64,000 nt of DNA from Dryas octopetala (taxonomy: Eukaryota; Streptophyta; Magnoliopsida; Rosales; Rosaceae), in the NCBI GenBank assembly GCA_963921425.1, contig OY992840.1, positions 12,092,501 through 12,156,500 on the forward strand, given 5' to 3'. Numbering within the stretch: position 1 is the stretch's first letter; every line of letters starts with the position of its first letter. The position numbers and the translations under genes were made by a program. This document shows positions 37,462-55,390 of this stretch, in pieces. The notes under the pieces were generated by a model, which saw only the letters and a program-made list of their open reading frames with translations, did no database searches and was not told where the DNA came from.

Positions 37462-37826
37462 GGGTTAAATACAAAAATGATCCACGAATTTTACACTGAT
37501 TCTCAATTTGGTCAACTAATTATAAAAAGTGTCGATTTGATCCATGAATTTTCCAAGTTGTACTAAAATAGTACAAACGTTAACTTCTATTAAAAAATTA
37601 ATGAAATTGATCACATGTAAATGTGATGAACGAATTGAAATGCCTCTGAAAATGTGATCACTTGATGTGCACATAACCAGTTTCTGTTAAATTTTTCGAT
37701 AGAAGTTAACATTTGTACTGCTTTGATACAACTTAAAAAATTCGTGAATCAAATTGATACTTTTTATATTTAGTGGACCAAATTAAGATTCACTGTAAAT
37801 TTAATAGACTATTTTTGTATTTAACC
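37462..37826. mobile_element. Second fold-back MITE
   Basis: The ends are inverted copies: GGTTAAATACAAAAATGATC at the left and ATAGACTATTTTTGTATTTAACC at the right, where the last 14 or so bases pair exactly. Inner segments also pair (GTTAACTTCTAT with ATAGAAGTTAAC). About 365 bp, no coding capacity. Flanks are A-rich, so the duplication cannot be defined. The termini match the widespread plant GGTTAAATAC-type elements. Confidence 0.7.
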
Positions 37827-38266
37827 AAAAAAACAAAAAGCAATATAATTAATTGACTAAAAATAATAATAATAAACTCATATTACCAATAACCATAAAG
37901 AATAAATAGCCATAGCCAAATGATGTTGTGAGGTTTGAGTTAGGCGGCAGCGTTTGATTTAACTAAAATGTTCACGAGAATAATAGAATAGAAAGAGAAA
38001 AAAAAAATTGTAATTACAAGCATCAAATATACTCATTCTACAACTTATATTGAATTTTTTTTTTTTCAAAAGTTTGCAGGGGCCATGGCCTGCTTTGTCC
38101 CTTCTACATTCCGCCTCTGCTGGAAATTGAGCTCATCTCTCCCACTAAAAGGCAGGCGAAGGACTTTCTTGCAATCCCAAGCAGCTAAAACTAACAGAAC
38201 CCGCAAAATTAACAAACCGGTTAAGCCAGGAGTTTAGCTCAGCAAAACATTCAAACTGTGTTTAGT
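37827..38266. other. 3' flank of the CDPK gene
   Basis: Directly downstream of the kinase stop codon on the minus strand; likely 3' UTR plus spacer. Nothing else seen. Confidence 0.5.
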
Positions 38267-42996
<4,730 letters not shown>

Positions 42997-44370
42997 TTTT
43001 GGGGGGTGTTTTGGTCAATTTGGCGGCAAGCGGGGGAGTTGGGATCTTCGGACAGGGAAAGACTAGAACTGGGTCTTTGTCAACGCCGGTGTGGGTGGAG
43101 TTATGTCTCAACTCTCAAGTAGTGGGAACGTGTAAAATGACTATAATGGACTTCATGGGAGTTCAGTTGACCATGGTTAAATATTTTTTTTAAAGATAAA
43201 AATAAAAATATTTTTTGAGTAAAAATAAAAAATAAAAAAAGAATTTAAACACCTCTCTTACATGGAATGCAAAATATGTCATACAAATACATTTAATTAA
43301 CTCTCAAAATTTGATGAGTTTACCATCTTCTTAGTAGAATATAGATTTTTCCATTGACATATGTTTGTATGTTATTCACAAGCGAATTCAATTTTATTAT
43401 TCACATGTTATCACTTTATTTAGAAGCTAACTAATGCTTCCCATTGGCAGAATCACAGGCAATTCCAACATGAGAAATGTGTACAAGTGATCGATTTTGA
43501 GTATTTTGGCCCATGAATCAATCTTAATTATTCAATCCATCATCCATGTGAAGGCTCAAATTGACTCAGAAAGCGCAAACTTTCACATTTGACATTTTGA
43601 CACAGATGTGTAATCATAAATGTCAAATTAAAAGAAACAAAAAATGGAAACGGTCCCTTGCTTACTTTACCAATATTAAAATATCCTCCACAACCAAAAA
43701 TGAGGACCAGCACAATGATCACCTTGCATATATATTTTCATAAAATTTGCCATCTGCTACATGTGTGTTGGAAGTGCTCCTCATGACCTTATATTTTTAC
43801 TTGGTGTACGTGTGTGTGTGGTGGTGGTGGGAGTGTGGTGGTCCATTTGCATCTCCACAACACCACAAGCCCCTCTGCACACGGGAGTATAGAATACTTA
43901 GGATCCTCACTGCAATCACCTGGGCATCCAATTCCACCATATGTTGGCTTTGCTGTCATTATAAATTGATAGTTCACTCGTAATATGACCCATAAACAAA
44001 ATGTTTTCTTTTTGTTAAAACAATGCAACATGTTATAATACTAAATTATAATTTGAATCATTTATATAGATTCTTGTTTTGATGTGTATCAAGTTGACAA
44101 TTTAATAGTTAGTTAATTACCGGACTTCAAAAGTTTAAATTGTTAAGAAATGAATCAATCATGTATATCAAACTTGCACGCCATGCCTCGTGTGCAACTT
44201 TATTCTACATGTGGAGAGGCTCATGTATCTTGCAAACCAACAAAGAAGTAGGGAATAAAGATTTCGAACCTCATACCTCATGTAAACAAAATTCTGATAT
44301 CATATTAGATAACCATTAGACCCAAATAACCTAATTATAACAGATTGTTCTTATTTAGAATACGTTTGAC

Positions 44371-44386
44371 GTGGCCAAAAAAAAAA
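44371..44386 (+). mobile_element. Poly(A) micro-insertion with 14-bp TSD
   Basis: The 16 bp insert is GTGGCC followed by 10 A. It lies between perfect direct repeats of AGAATACGTTTGAC at 44357-44370 and 44387-44400. Confidence 0.8.
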
Positions 44387-44719
44387 AGAATACGTTTGAC
44401 ATTCCCAAAATTGACTCATGAAAGGGCAATATGCTTCATATGTTACCTAAAATTTGCATGAGGCAATTAATCCAATACATGCCAATGTGGGGAAAAAAAT
44501 ACTAAGTAAAGTAATGATTTGCTGAGTGAGTGAGTGTTTACTCAAATAATGAAACTATTATTATTGCAAGAGACAAGTATACCAAGCTCGGACCAAGTGC
44601 AACAGAAGTAAATATTTTGAGTTCCTAATACAGAGCAAAACTGTACTTATTGTCCTTATTAGCGATGTGGGATCTGCAGGCCCTGTGATCAACTAAGGGC
44701 CTTTAAGAAGGTCAAGTTT

Positions 44720-44734
44720 TTTTTTTTGGCCACT
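44720..44734 (-). mobile_element. Poly(A) micro-insertion with 12-bp TSD
   Basis: The insert TTTTTTTTGGCCACT is identical to the one at 12809-12823. Its flanks are perfect copies of AAGGTCAAGTTT at 44708-44719 and 44735-44746, unrelated to the flanks of the first copy. Confidence 0.8.
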
Positions 44735-46468
44735 AAGGTCAAGTTTATTTGCTGCCATTGCTAAAAGGTCATCACCAAATATGCACCACTCACTTAAAAA
44801 AGAACATGTGAGACAAACTTTTGGGTGTGGTGGACTCCATGCGTTTGTATTGGTGTTAGACGCAACGCGTCGGGCACACGAGAGAATTTGTCGATGCACG
44901 ATTTGCAGAATTATGAGGTGGTCAGATTCTAATCCCAAACTTAGCCCTGAGTTTAGATTTTGTGAGCTCATTATTTGAACCACGCGTACACTTTGGTTAT
45001 CAAGAGCGATTTAATTAGTCACCTTTCCCATCCCGATCTACAGTGGAACTCCTTAATCACTTTCTCTTGGCAAATCACAATTTATCTTACGTCATTTTAT
45101 TCCTTGAATATGTTCCTCATTAATTGAAGAAAGAGGGGACAAAAGAAATCCTTCTCAGAAATAGATAGATGGAGCACTAAAATACCTGTAATTTTATGCA
45201 GTAAATAGTAATAAAGGAACATAAGATAATACTATATTAATTAGCTAGGAATCATGGCATAAATTTCTATGTCTAAGTTCAGGAATAAATGAGGCATAAA
45301 AGGTGATACATGATGGTATTAGATGGATGGATAGCTAGTTAGATACTCAGCATTTTGTGTTTAAGAGGGAAGAATTACAGAACATGTTATGCTTATAATC
45401 ATTGAGGCAAAGGATAGAAAAGGAGCAGCCACCAGAGATTGCTGAAAATGGGGGATATAGAGAAAATTCTTTGATATGTAATTATTTTGACAAGTTGTGC
45501 ATATCCCAGAACAAACAACCATTGAATTGGTGAGGGCATAGCAGTCTTAGTCATAGGTACGTAATATTCCTACATGAAGAAATTAAGAGCAAATTAAAGA
45601 GGCTTCCTTGTGAAAGGAGTCGTACGTAGCTTCTGAGTTCTGTATTCCATAAATATTCCTCTACCTTGCTGATTACTCTTACCTTCTCTAGGTTAAACTT
45701 TAAGGAACCTTCAACTAAAGTTTGAAATTTTGCCAGATTACCATATTTCATGTGAAATCAAAAGCCAGCTTTTAGGTTTTCATTCCTTTTAAAGAGTACT
45801 AGTGTTAAATGTATCACATTTATTGACCATATCTCTTGTTGAAGTCTGAGTCACTTGATAGATGACCAGTTTCATGTATTTAATTAAGAGATATGATAAC
45901 AACAATGCGCTCAGTAAATATGAAACAAATACTTTTATCGTTGTCGTAAGTATAGGAGGAGTACTACTAGTCTACTCTAATATATTAGTGGTAATTACCA
46001 CTCTCTCCATATGGTGAAAGATCAATACTTTGGAGAGGCAAACGTGGCGATTGAAAACTGCAATATATTTCAGATTCTAATTCTCTCCATATATCCATGC
46101 ATGCAGCTAGCATTATTGAGATTAAGCATCTTTTTATCCTGAGGTTTAGCTTCGTTTGATCTCTTCTCTATTATTGTCGTATTGTATTCTTTTCATCTAT
46201 TTATGACATCCTGACTAGACGTACCTTTTACCCCTACTTGCACAACAACCATATAGCTACATGCACCCCCTCCTCTTTAAAACCTACCTTAATCTTCTCT
46301 TCTGATCACACCCCTTAAGAACTCAATATATCACTATTCCCACACCAGTTTGTTGTGATCTCTGAAATTAAAAGCTCTAGCTTAATTTCTTAGCAATTCG
46401 ACAATACGGGGCTCTTCAAAGAGCACCTCATAGGGTACTTAGAAGAGACTATATTGCTGCATTGGAGA

Positions 46469-47099
46469 ATGAATGGCAAGAAGGGTAGTATTGAGATTAA
46501 CATTCCTGCTGCTACCACCAAAGTAGTGAAACAGCATGAAGGCGGTGGCAAGAAGTCCGGCAATAGTGGAGGAGGAGGCTTTTCCTTCAAAGCTTGGATG
46601 TGGAATGTTTGGGAATTTTGCAAAGAGGATAGCGACAGAGTAAAATTCTCATTCAAAGTGGGCCTGGCTGTGCTTCTTGTGTCTTTGCTTATACTATTCC
46701 GAGCACCTTATGAAGTTTTTGGCACCAATATCATTTGGTCCATCCTCACTGTTGCCATCATGTTCGAATACACAGTTGGTATGTGCATGCATATATATAT
46801 AACTTCATGCATGCGTATATATTCATATTAATTCATGCCCCCACATACAAAACTAATTAACATGATCTTTAGATTGACTTTAGCACATGTATATATATGA
46901 TCTAACGTTATTTTGCCAGACTGTAAATCTGGACCAGATATATAAGCTAATAATCAATGTAATCAATGATCAAGTTTCACACATCTAGTAAGAAAACATT
47001 TGCGAAAATAGATATAATTTCCATAGTTGGCAATCTGCATGCGGACTTTAGGATGTAGAATCATCCTTAAAGACTTAAGCAGATTATAAATATATATAC

Positions 47100-47132
<33 letters not shown>

Positions 47133-50100
47133 AATACTAGTGTATATATCACTAATATTGTTTACAACTACTCACACATACCATGTTTGTGAAATATATA
47201 TATTGTAGGTGCAACATTTAACAGAGGATTTAACCGAGCCCTTGGAAGTTTGCTTGCGGGAGTCTTGGCCATTGGTGTTGCTCAAGTAGCACTAAGTTCT
47301 GGCCGCGTAGCTGAACCCATCATCATTGGCATTAGCATCTTCTTAATTGGTATGCCACCGGCCTACAAATAAACTAATTAGTTTTCCCAAATGAACAAAT
47401 TAACAAAGCCACTCACATAGATCAAATTTTAAGCACCTTTTTTTGTTTTAATTTGTTGGGCATTTTATATATGCAGGAACCATTACATCGTTCATGAAAT
47501 TGTGGCCATCACTTGTGCCATATGAGTATGGATTCAGGGTCATACTTTTCACCTATTGCTTGATCGTGGTTTCTGGGTATCGGATGTCGAGGGGAAATCC
47601 ATTGAGCACTGCAATCGACCGACTCTACTCTATCGCCATTGGAGGCTTCGTAGCAGTCTTAGTGAATGTGCTTGTTTTTCCCATATGGGCTGGTGAACAA
47701 TTACACAAGGAAGTTGTGAACAACTTTGACTCTGTGGCTAACTCACTTGAAGGTAGGTTAATTGGATCCATTCTATTTGTTTTTACAACTTTTAAACTTA
47801 ATTATAAATCTAAGAGTGTGTGAGTAAAAGAATAAATGTAATTCATAATACTTTTTGTGTGTCTGTGTGTGAAATTACATTCATAGATTCATAAGTTATG
47901 AATCGGTAAAACATGACTATGATTGAAATAAGTAAAAATAGTTCAAGTTAATTTATTGACTAGGTTTAGCTTCTAACCACCATAAAAAGTAAAAATGGCA
48001 AATCCCATGTAAATATACTATGCAAATTAACCATATATGCTTGTACTTGCAACAACAACAAAAATCACACACACAAAGTTCACAAACCCTAAAACCTAGC
48101 TACAAGAAAATTTAGAGTCATTTGATGGATTTAATATGAATAATGTTAAAGACACCATATTTTTCGAGTTCTCTGACCACATTAATTGACAACCTTATAT
48201 GGGTGATGCGTCAATTAATAATTGGTCATAATAATTTATATAACAAATGAATCTCATCTATCACATAATATCGTCAGCTGATATGGTCAGAATATATAGT
48301 GTCTCTCACACTACCCTTTAAATATATGGCTGTTGAAGCATGCATGTCCAACCAGGCTATTTAATATTTGAATTTTACATGTCACTAAACGAATAGTACT
48401 AAAGTTCTTAATTATTATCTTCGAAATCTCAGAATGTGTTAGAAAATATCTTGAAGATGATGGGTCAGAGCATCATGAATTCTGTAAAACTGTGATGGAT
48501 GAGTTTCCAGACGAACCTGCATATAGGAAATGCCGAAACACATTGAATTCATCAGCAAAGCTTGAGTCTCTGGTAATGATTTTCTTCTATTTTTTTCATA
48601 AGCTTTAAAGCCAGCTCTATACTACCATAAATACCATGTACTGAAAAAATAGTCCTGCTTGTTGCATATTTAATCAAATAAAAGGCTGTCTCTGCAAAAT
48701 GGGAACCACCACATGGGAGGTTCAGACACTTCTTCTATCCCTGGTCAGAATATGTTAAAGTGGCAGCAGTTCTTAGATATTGTGCATATGAGGTTATGGC
48801 ACTTCATGGAGTTCTGCACTCTGAAATTCAGGTATATATTCTCCTCTGCTCTCCCTCCCCATGTATGTACATGTGGGTGCACATATCAAATTTGTATTCA
48901 ATTCATAAGCTAGCTTCTACTGTGTACTTCAAACCCTTTTTGTGTCTGATTAATTTTTAAAGGTCTACATATAAAATAATCAGATGGGATATTCACAGAC
49001 CACTTGAAAGGAATCAGGACCCTTTTCCAACTGTTCAAAGAAAGCAAAACTTTTCAGGAATCTACAAATTGCAACTTATGTTCACCGCTCTATATTTTTC
49101 GGAACAGGCGAATATTTGGAAAGAATTAATTAGGGGTGAGAATCAGGTTATACAAATTATACGATGTGTTTATTCTCTAGTTGGTGTCCAATATTTAGGG
49201 GCCAGGAATAATAATTAGCTTGACAAGTGCTAAAAGGCATTCATGATATTCATTTGTTTTTAATTGTATCAGTCTGATATGAATTATAAATCACAAGCAT
49301 ATAAAATTCCTATGACTAGATTCACATGAGAATTTGATCTTCAGACCACGAAGATGTTAGTAGGGACTATGGGGCCTTATAGATCTTATAGTGTGACGTA
49401 CAGAGAGCACCTACATATATACTAATATACATGCATGGTAGCATAATAAACTTTATGTTGGGATGGATGAGGAAGAGAGCTAGTAGCTTTTCAAAAAATT
49501 CAAGAATTGGGTAAATGAGAGATTTTATTTTATTTTTTTGGGGAGGAGGGATTCGAACTTGGGACGTCTCCAACATTGTGGAGAGAGATACCATTGAACC
49601 AATAGTTAGTTGGTATTGTACTGTGAGCAGATCCTCTGTCAGAAGGCTGTCTCGGGACATATCTCAAGGATCTCAATGGGAAACTGCATAGCTCTGATCT
49701 CACCTTATGATTTATGCAGAATAACTTGCAACTAACTGAGCTCCCCTTCTCCAGTATATTCTGTTGATGTATTCTGGCCAAGGCAGTCTTACTCTTAGCA
49801 ATTGAAGTAGATGGTTACTTAAAATCTAAATCTGATGTAGCAGAAAAATACTAACTAAAAAATACTAAAAAGAATGAAACTCTTGTTTACATAAATTACT
49901 TTCTTTTCTTTTCTTTTTTTTTGTTCTTCCAATAGCATATCTTCACCATTTTAGTTTGTATAAATGTTTTATTGGTTGGTCTTTAGGCACCCTACAATCT
50001 CCGAATTACATTCCAGTCAGAGATCCAAGAAGCCACAAGCCAGGCTGCAGAGTTGGTAAGGAGTTTGGGCCAAGACATCAGCAATATGAAAAGAAGCACA

Positions 50101-50607
50101 AGAACATCATTACTCAAGAGGGTTCACAGCTCCACAGAGCGACTGCAACGTGCCATAGACATACACTCTTATCTCCTCACATCCAGTTGTGATCCCCCAG
50201 ACAACAACTTCTCTAAGCCACTCCCCAGGCTCTCTCAGACCCTATCAAACACCTTCTTAGACCTCCCAAGCCAACTACTGGTTGTCGATAATCAGCTTGA
50301 TAGCAGCGGTAGCCTTGAAAAGAACTCGAACCCGTTGAATCAAAGCACACAGCAGGTTGCAGACTCTTACCATGAGCTGATGAGGAAACAGTCAAGAAGG
50401 CAACATTATTCTTGGCCACCAAGGCAGGTTGATACTTTTGAAGAAGAAGGGTCAGCTGGTACGGACTTCTTGCCTAGGATGAAGGCATTTGAGAGCACTA
50501 CAAATTTGTCACTGGCCACTTTCACTTCCTTGCTTATTGAGTTTGTGGCTAGGCTTGATCACTTGGTTGAAGCAGTTGATGAGCTTTCTAAACTGGCCAA
50601 GTTCTAG
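46469..50607 (+). CDS. Aluminium-activated malate transporter (ALMT)
   Basis: Six exons (46469-46778, 47209-47349, 47477-47752, 48433-48572, 48685-48831, 49987-50607) agree in phase and give 544 residues. After a Gly/Lys-rich cytosolic start (MNGKKGSIEINIPAATTKVV) come about six hydrophobic helices (VGLAVLLVSLLILF, TNIIWSILTVAIMFEYTVG, SLLAGVLAIGVAQVAL, PIIIGISIFLIG, VILFTYCLIVVSGY, IGGFVAVLVNVLVFP). The soluble half carries the family's WEP signature (Trp295-Glu296-Pro297 in SAKWEPPHGRF) and the LRYCAYEVMALHGVL block. ALMTs are anion channels for malate and related anions in plasma membrane or tonoplast, used in Al resistance, guard cells or fruit acidity. Which subgroup this belongs to is not decided by what I can see. 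I preferred the ATG at 46469 over one five codons upstream. The last intron (1.15 kb) and the second-to-third region are AT-rich. Confidence 0.93.
47094..47132. repeat. (TA)n(TG)n microsatellite in ALMT intron 1
   Basis: TA units followed by about 11 TG units in the first intron of the ALMT gene. Confidence 0.9.
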
Positions 50608-50842
50608 GTGCATGAGGGAATGTTGTATACAAGAAAATTAAAGTCCACATATACAGATTTGATATGAAAAATAATAATGTAAAAATTAAGGACATTGCTG
50701 TTTAAAAAAGATATATTAAAGAAGGAAAAATCTGGATGTAAGTTCAAATTTTGAAATATAATGTATTCTACAATTTTTCAGGGGGTGTAAAGGCACAAGG
50801 GGTTCCTGTGTGACCACATATTCCTTCAGTTTTTATGGGGCA
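50608..50842. other. ALMT 3' flank
   Basis: Probable 3' UTR of the ALMT gene, ending where the satellite array begins. Confidence 0.5.
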
Positions 50843-51600
50843 GCTCAAGTCGTTCCTTAGGTCATCCCAAGTCGTTCCTTAGGTCATCCCAAGTCGTTTG
50901 TTGAAAATTTCAGTTCATAACTCGAGGTATTTTAAATGTTTATACCTTTGGTGCATTTCAAATTATACCTAGTGATATTACAAGACATGTTTTGACGCTT
51001 CCCAAGTCATACCCAAGAGTTTCTCAAGTCGTTCCTAAGGGCATCTCAAGTCGTTCTTTGAAAATTTTAGTTCGTAACTTGAGAGATTTTAAATGTTTAT
51101 ACCCATGGTGCAGTTCAAACTGTACCTATTGACATTTCAAGTCATGTTTTGACGCATCTCAAGTCATACCCTAGAGTTTCTTAAGTCGTTCCTTAAGACA
51201 TCTCAACTGGTTCCTTATGACATCTCAAGTCGTTCTTTGAAAATTTCAGTTTATAACACGAGTTATTTTAAATGTTTATACCCTTGGTGCATTTCAAATA
51301 TATTGTACCTATTGACATTCAAAGTCATGTTTTGATACATCCCAAGTCATACCCTAGAGTTTCTCAAGTCATTCCTTAGGGCATCTCAAGTCGTTCCTTA
51401 GGGCATCTCAAGTCATTCGTTGAAAATTTTAGTTCATAACTTGAGGGATTTTAAATGTTTATATCATAATGCATTTCAAATTGTACCTATTGACATTGTA
51501 AGTCATGTTTTGACGCATCCCAAGTCATATCCTAGAGTTACTCAAGTCGTTCCTTAAGGCATCCCAAGTCGATCGTAGAAAATTTTAATTCGTAACTGGA
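50843..51600 (+). repeat. Satellite block A1 (five copies)
   Basis: The word GAAAATTT recurs at about 50902, 51059, 51238, 51422 and 51579, giving periods of 157, 179, 184 and 157 bp. Each unit runs from CAAGTCGTTCC through GATTTTAAATGTTTATACC and GCATTTCAAATTGTACC to CAAGTCATACCCTAGAGTTT. Unit length varies by whole copies of an internal sub-repeat of about 22 bp (CTCAAGTCGTTCCTTAGGGC). Confidence 0.92.
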
Positions 51601-51811
51601 GTGATTTTAAATGTTCGTAACTAGAGTTATCTTAAAAGGTTATCGGCTGCTAGGAATGGTAAATTGGTGTAATGTGCACGAAAATTTCTAAAGAAGCGAA
51701 GATAATCTGAGGGTTTTAAATAAGAGTAGGTGATGTGCTTCTTAAAATTAAGATTTTTGCGGAGTTCTGTTGACCCTGAATTGCTAACTATTCAAACCAA
51801 TTCATCCAATA

Positions 51812-52410
51812 CCTTAAGCGACCTAATTTTGCCCTTGAAAGCTTTATAAGCAAGTTTGTCCTCTTTTTTAAGTCTATAGACTCTTTCATGCGCTCCATGA
51901 TAGTAATGGAGTCTCTCTTCTTCTGTACGAAGCACAAGATGGTTTACTGCGTTCATAATATTTGTCGGAAGCCAGTGAGCAGGGAATCCAACCCTTGGAT
52001 GAAGGATTTGAACGTGATCATCCAAATTATGTATCATTTTGCAGATTGAAGTTATGTTGCCATTAGTGTGCAATACCAATACATTCTCCACTATGCGGCA
52101 ATTTGCTTCAATATGCTGCAAGCTGAAGAATGTAGAGGTATTGCGCTCCGATGGAAAAAGAACTTCAATCTGCGAAATGGTACAGGAATTGGATAATCAT
52201 GTTCAAAGTTCTCGTCCAAAGGTTAAATTCTCTGCTCACTGGGTTTTGAGAAATATTATGAACGCAGTAAACCATCCTGTGCTTCATACGGCAGAAGAGA
52301 GACTCCACTACTATCGCAAAGTGCATGAAAGAGTCAAAAGGCTTAAAACAGAAGATAAACTTGCTTATTAAGCTTTCAAGCAGAGCATAATAACAAAATT
52401 AGGTCACGTA
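51812..52410. repeat. Fold-back unit P1
   Basis: The left arm (from ACCTAATTTTGCCC) is inverted relative to the right arm (to CAAAATTAGGT), with the centre near 52110. Each arm carries a frame read outward from the centre: minus strand 51792-52121 and plus strand 52039-52371, encoding related peptides with the shared words DDHVQ/DNHVQ, NIMNAVNH and ERLHYY. The right frame ends early at a TAA where other copies read AYKAF. Confidence 0.9.
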
Positions 52411-52729
52411 TGGACATTCCAAGTCATGATTTCACGATTCCCAAGTCATACCCTAGAGTTTCTCAAGTCGTTCCTAAGGGTATCCTAAGTCGTTCGTTGA
52501 AAATTTCAATTCGTAATTGGAGGGATTCTAAATGTTTGTAACTCGAGTTATCTTAAAAAGTTAGCGGCTGCTAAGAATGGTAAATTTGTGTAATGTGCAC
52601 GAAAATTTCTGCAAAAGTGAAGATAAGGGTTTTCAATAAGAGTAGGTAATGTGCTTCTTAAAATTAAGATTTTTGCGGAGTTCTGTTGACCATGAATTGC
52701 TAACTATTCAGACCCAATTCCTCCAATAC

Positions 52730-53329
52730 CTAACGCAACCTAATTTTGCCCTTAAGCTATGCTTGAAAGCTTTATAAGCAAATTTGTCCACTTTTTTAAG
52801 CTTATAGACTCTTTCATGCTCCGTGAAAGTAATGGAGTCTCTCTTCTTCCGTACAAAGCAAAAGATGGTTTACTGCGTTCATAATATTTGTCGGAAGCTA
52901 GAGAGCAGGGAATCCAACTCTTAAATGAAGGATTTGAACGTGATCATCCAATTCATGTACCATTTTGCAGATTGAAGTTATGTTGCCATTGGTGCACAAT
53001 ACCTATACATTCTCCAGCTTGCGGGCATATATTGCCGCAAGCTGGAGAATGTAGAGGTATTGCGCTCTGATCGAAAAGAACTTAAATCTGCGAAATGGTA
53101 CAGGAATTGGATGATCACGTTCAAAGTTCTCGTCCAAAGGTTGGATTCTATGCTCACTGGGTTTTGAGAAATATTATGAACGCAGTAAACCATTATGTGC
53201 TTCGCACGGCAAAAGAGAGACTCCACTACTATCACAAAGTGCATGAAAGAGTCAAAAGGCTTAAAACAAAGGACAAAGTTGCTTATAAAGCTTTCAAGCA
53301 GAGCTTAAGGACAAGATTAGGTCGCGTAT
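52730..53329. repeat. Fold-back unit P2
   Basis: Same architecture as P1. The centre is an exact hairpin with 16 bp stems (53009-53024 and 53035-53050) and a 10-base loop. The right arm keeps an open frame to LRTRLGRVW; the left-arm frame is interrupted. Confidence 0.9.
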
Positions 53330-53652
53330 GGCCGGATATTTCAAGTCATGTTTTGATGTTTTCCAAGTTATCCTAGAGTTTTTCAAGTCGTTCCTTAGAG
53401 CATACCAAGTCGTTCGTTGAAAATTTCAGTTCGCAACTGGAGGGATTTTAAATGTTCGTAACTGGAGTTATCTTAAAAGATTATCAGCTGCTATGTATGG
53501 TAAATTGGTGTAATCTGCACGAAAATTTCTGTAAAAGCGAAAATAATATAAGGGTTTTAAATAAAAGTAGGTGATGTGCTTCTTAAAATTAAGATTTTTA
53601 CGGAGTTCTGTTGATCATAAATTGCTAACTATTCAGACCCAATTCCTCCAAT

Positions 53653-54263
53653 ACCTTACGCGACCTAATTTTGCCCTTAAGCTCTGCTTGAAAGCTTTAT
53701 AAACAAGTTTGTCTTTTTTTTTAAGCCTATAGACTCTTTCATGCGCCCCGTGATAATAGTGGAGTCTCTCTTCTTCCTTACGAAGCATAAGATGGTTTAC
53801 TACATTCATAATATTTGTCGGAAGCCAGAGAGCAGGGAATCCAACACTTAGATGAAGGATTTGAACGTGATCATCCAAACCACGTACCATTTTGCAGATT
53901 AAAGTTATGTTGTCATTGGTGCGCAATACCTATACATTCTCCACCATGCGACAATATGCTTCAATATACCATATGGTGAAGAATATAAAGGTATTGCGCT
54001 ACGATGGCAAAAAAACTTCAATCTGCAAAATGGTACATGAATTGGACAATCACGTTCAAAGTCTTCGTCCAAATGTTGGATTCTCTGTTCACTAGATTTT
54101 GAGAAAAAATATGAACGCAGTAAACCATCATGTGTTTCGTACAGCAGAAGATAGACTCCACTACTATCACAAAGCGCATGAAAGAGTCAAAAGGCTTAAA
54201 ACATAGGACAAATTTGCTTATAAAGCTTTCAAGAAGAACTTAAGGACAAGATTAGGTTGCGTA
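53653..54263. repeat. Fold-back unit P3
   Basis: Centre near 53958. The left arm holds the longest left-type frame (53633-53926, minus), reaching QSLRAKLGRV. The right-arm frame stops after VGFSVH, where other copies read SAHW. Confidence 0.9.
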
Positions 54264-54469
54264 TAAAATGTTCGTAACTGGAGTTATTTTAAAAGGTTAT
54301 CGGCTAATAGGAATGGTAAATTGGTGTAATGTGCATGAAAATTTTTGCAGAAGCAAAGATAATCCAAGGGTTTTAAATAAGAGTAGGTGATGTTCTTCTT
54401 AAAATTAAGATTTTTGCAGAGTTCTGTTCACCATGAATTGCTAACCATTTAGACAAAAATTCCTCCAAT

Positions 54470-55081
54470 ACCTTACACGACCTAATTTTGCCCTTAAGCT
54501 CTGCTTGAAAGCTTTATAAGAAAGTTTGTCCTATTTTTTAAGCCTATACACTCTTTCATGCGCTCCGTAAAAGTAGTGGAGTCTCTATTCTTCTTTACGA
54601 AGCACAAGATGGTTTACTCCGTTCATAATATTTGTCGGAAGCCAGTGAGTAATGAATCCAACCCTTGGATGAAGGATTTGAACGTAATCATCCAAATCAT
54701 ATACCATTTTGCAGATTGAAGTTATGTTGTCATTGATGCGCAATACCTATACATTCTCCACCATGAGGCAATATGCTTCAATATACCGCATGATAGAGAA
54801 TGTAAATGTATTGCGATCTGATGGCAAAAGAACTTCAATCTGCGAAATGGTACAAGAATTGGATGATCACGTTCAAAGTCTGCGTCAAAAGGTTGGATTC
54901 TCTGCTCACTGGATTCTGAGAAATATTATGAACACAGTAAACCATCATGTGCTTCGTATAGCAGAAAAGAGACTCAATTACTATCACAAAGCGCATGAAA
55001 GAATCAAAAGGCTTAAAACATAGGATAAATTTGCTTATAAAGCTTTCAAGCAGAGCTTAAGGATAAGATTAGGTCGCGTAT
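54470..55081. repeat. Fold-back unit P4
   Basis: Centre near 54776. The right arm carries a 104-codon plus-strand frame (54709-55023) that stops after KRLKT. The left-arm frame is broken. Confidence 0.9.
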
Positions 55082-55390
55082 GGACATTCCAAGTTATGTT
55101 TTGACGCTTTCCAAATCTTACCCTAGAGTTTCTCAAGGCGTTCCTTAGAGAATACCAAGTCGTTCGTTGAAAATTTCAGTTCGCAACTGGAGGGATTTTA
55201 AATGTTCGTAACTGGAGTTATCTTAAAAGGTTATCGGCTGCTAGGAATGGTAAATTGGTGTAATGTGCATGAAAGTTTCTCTAGAAGCGAAGATAATCTA
55301 AGGGTTTTAAATAAGAGTAGGTAATGTGCTTCTTAAAATTAAGATTTTTGCGGAGTTCTGTTGACCCTGAATTGCTAACTATTCAGACCT

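Larger units (their letters stand above)
42997..46468. other. Divergent intergenic region, CDPK/ALMT
   Basis: The left edge is the promoter of the minus-strand CDPK gene, the right edge that of the plus-strand ALMT gene. Between them the DNA is AT-rich with two poly(A) micro-insertions (44371-44386, 44720-44734). I found no supported gene. Confidence 0.5.
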
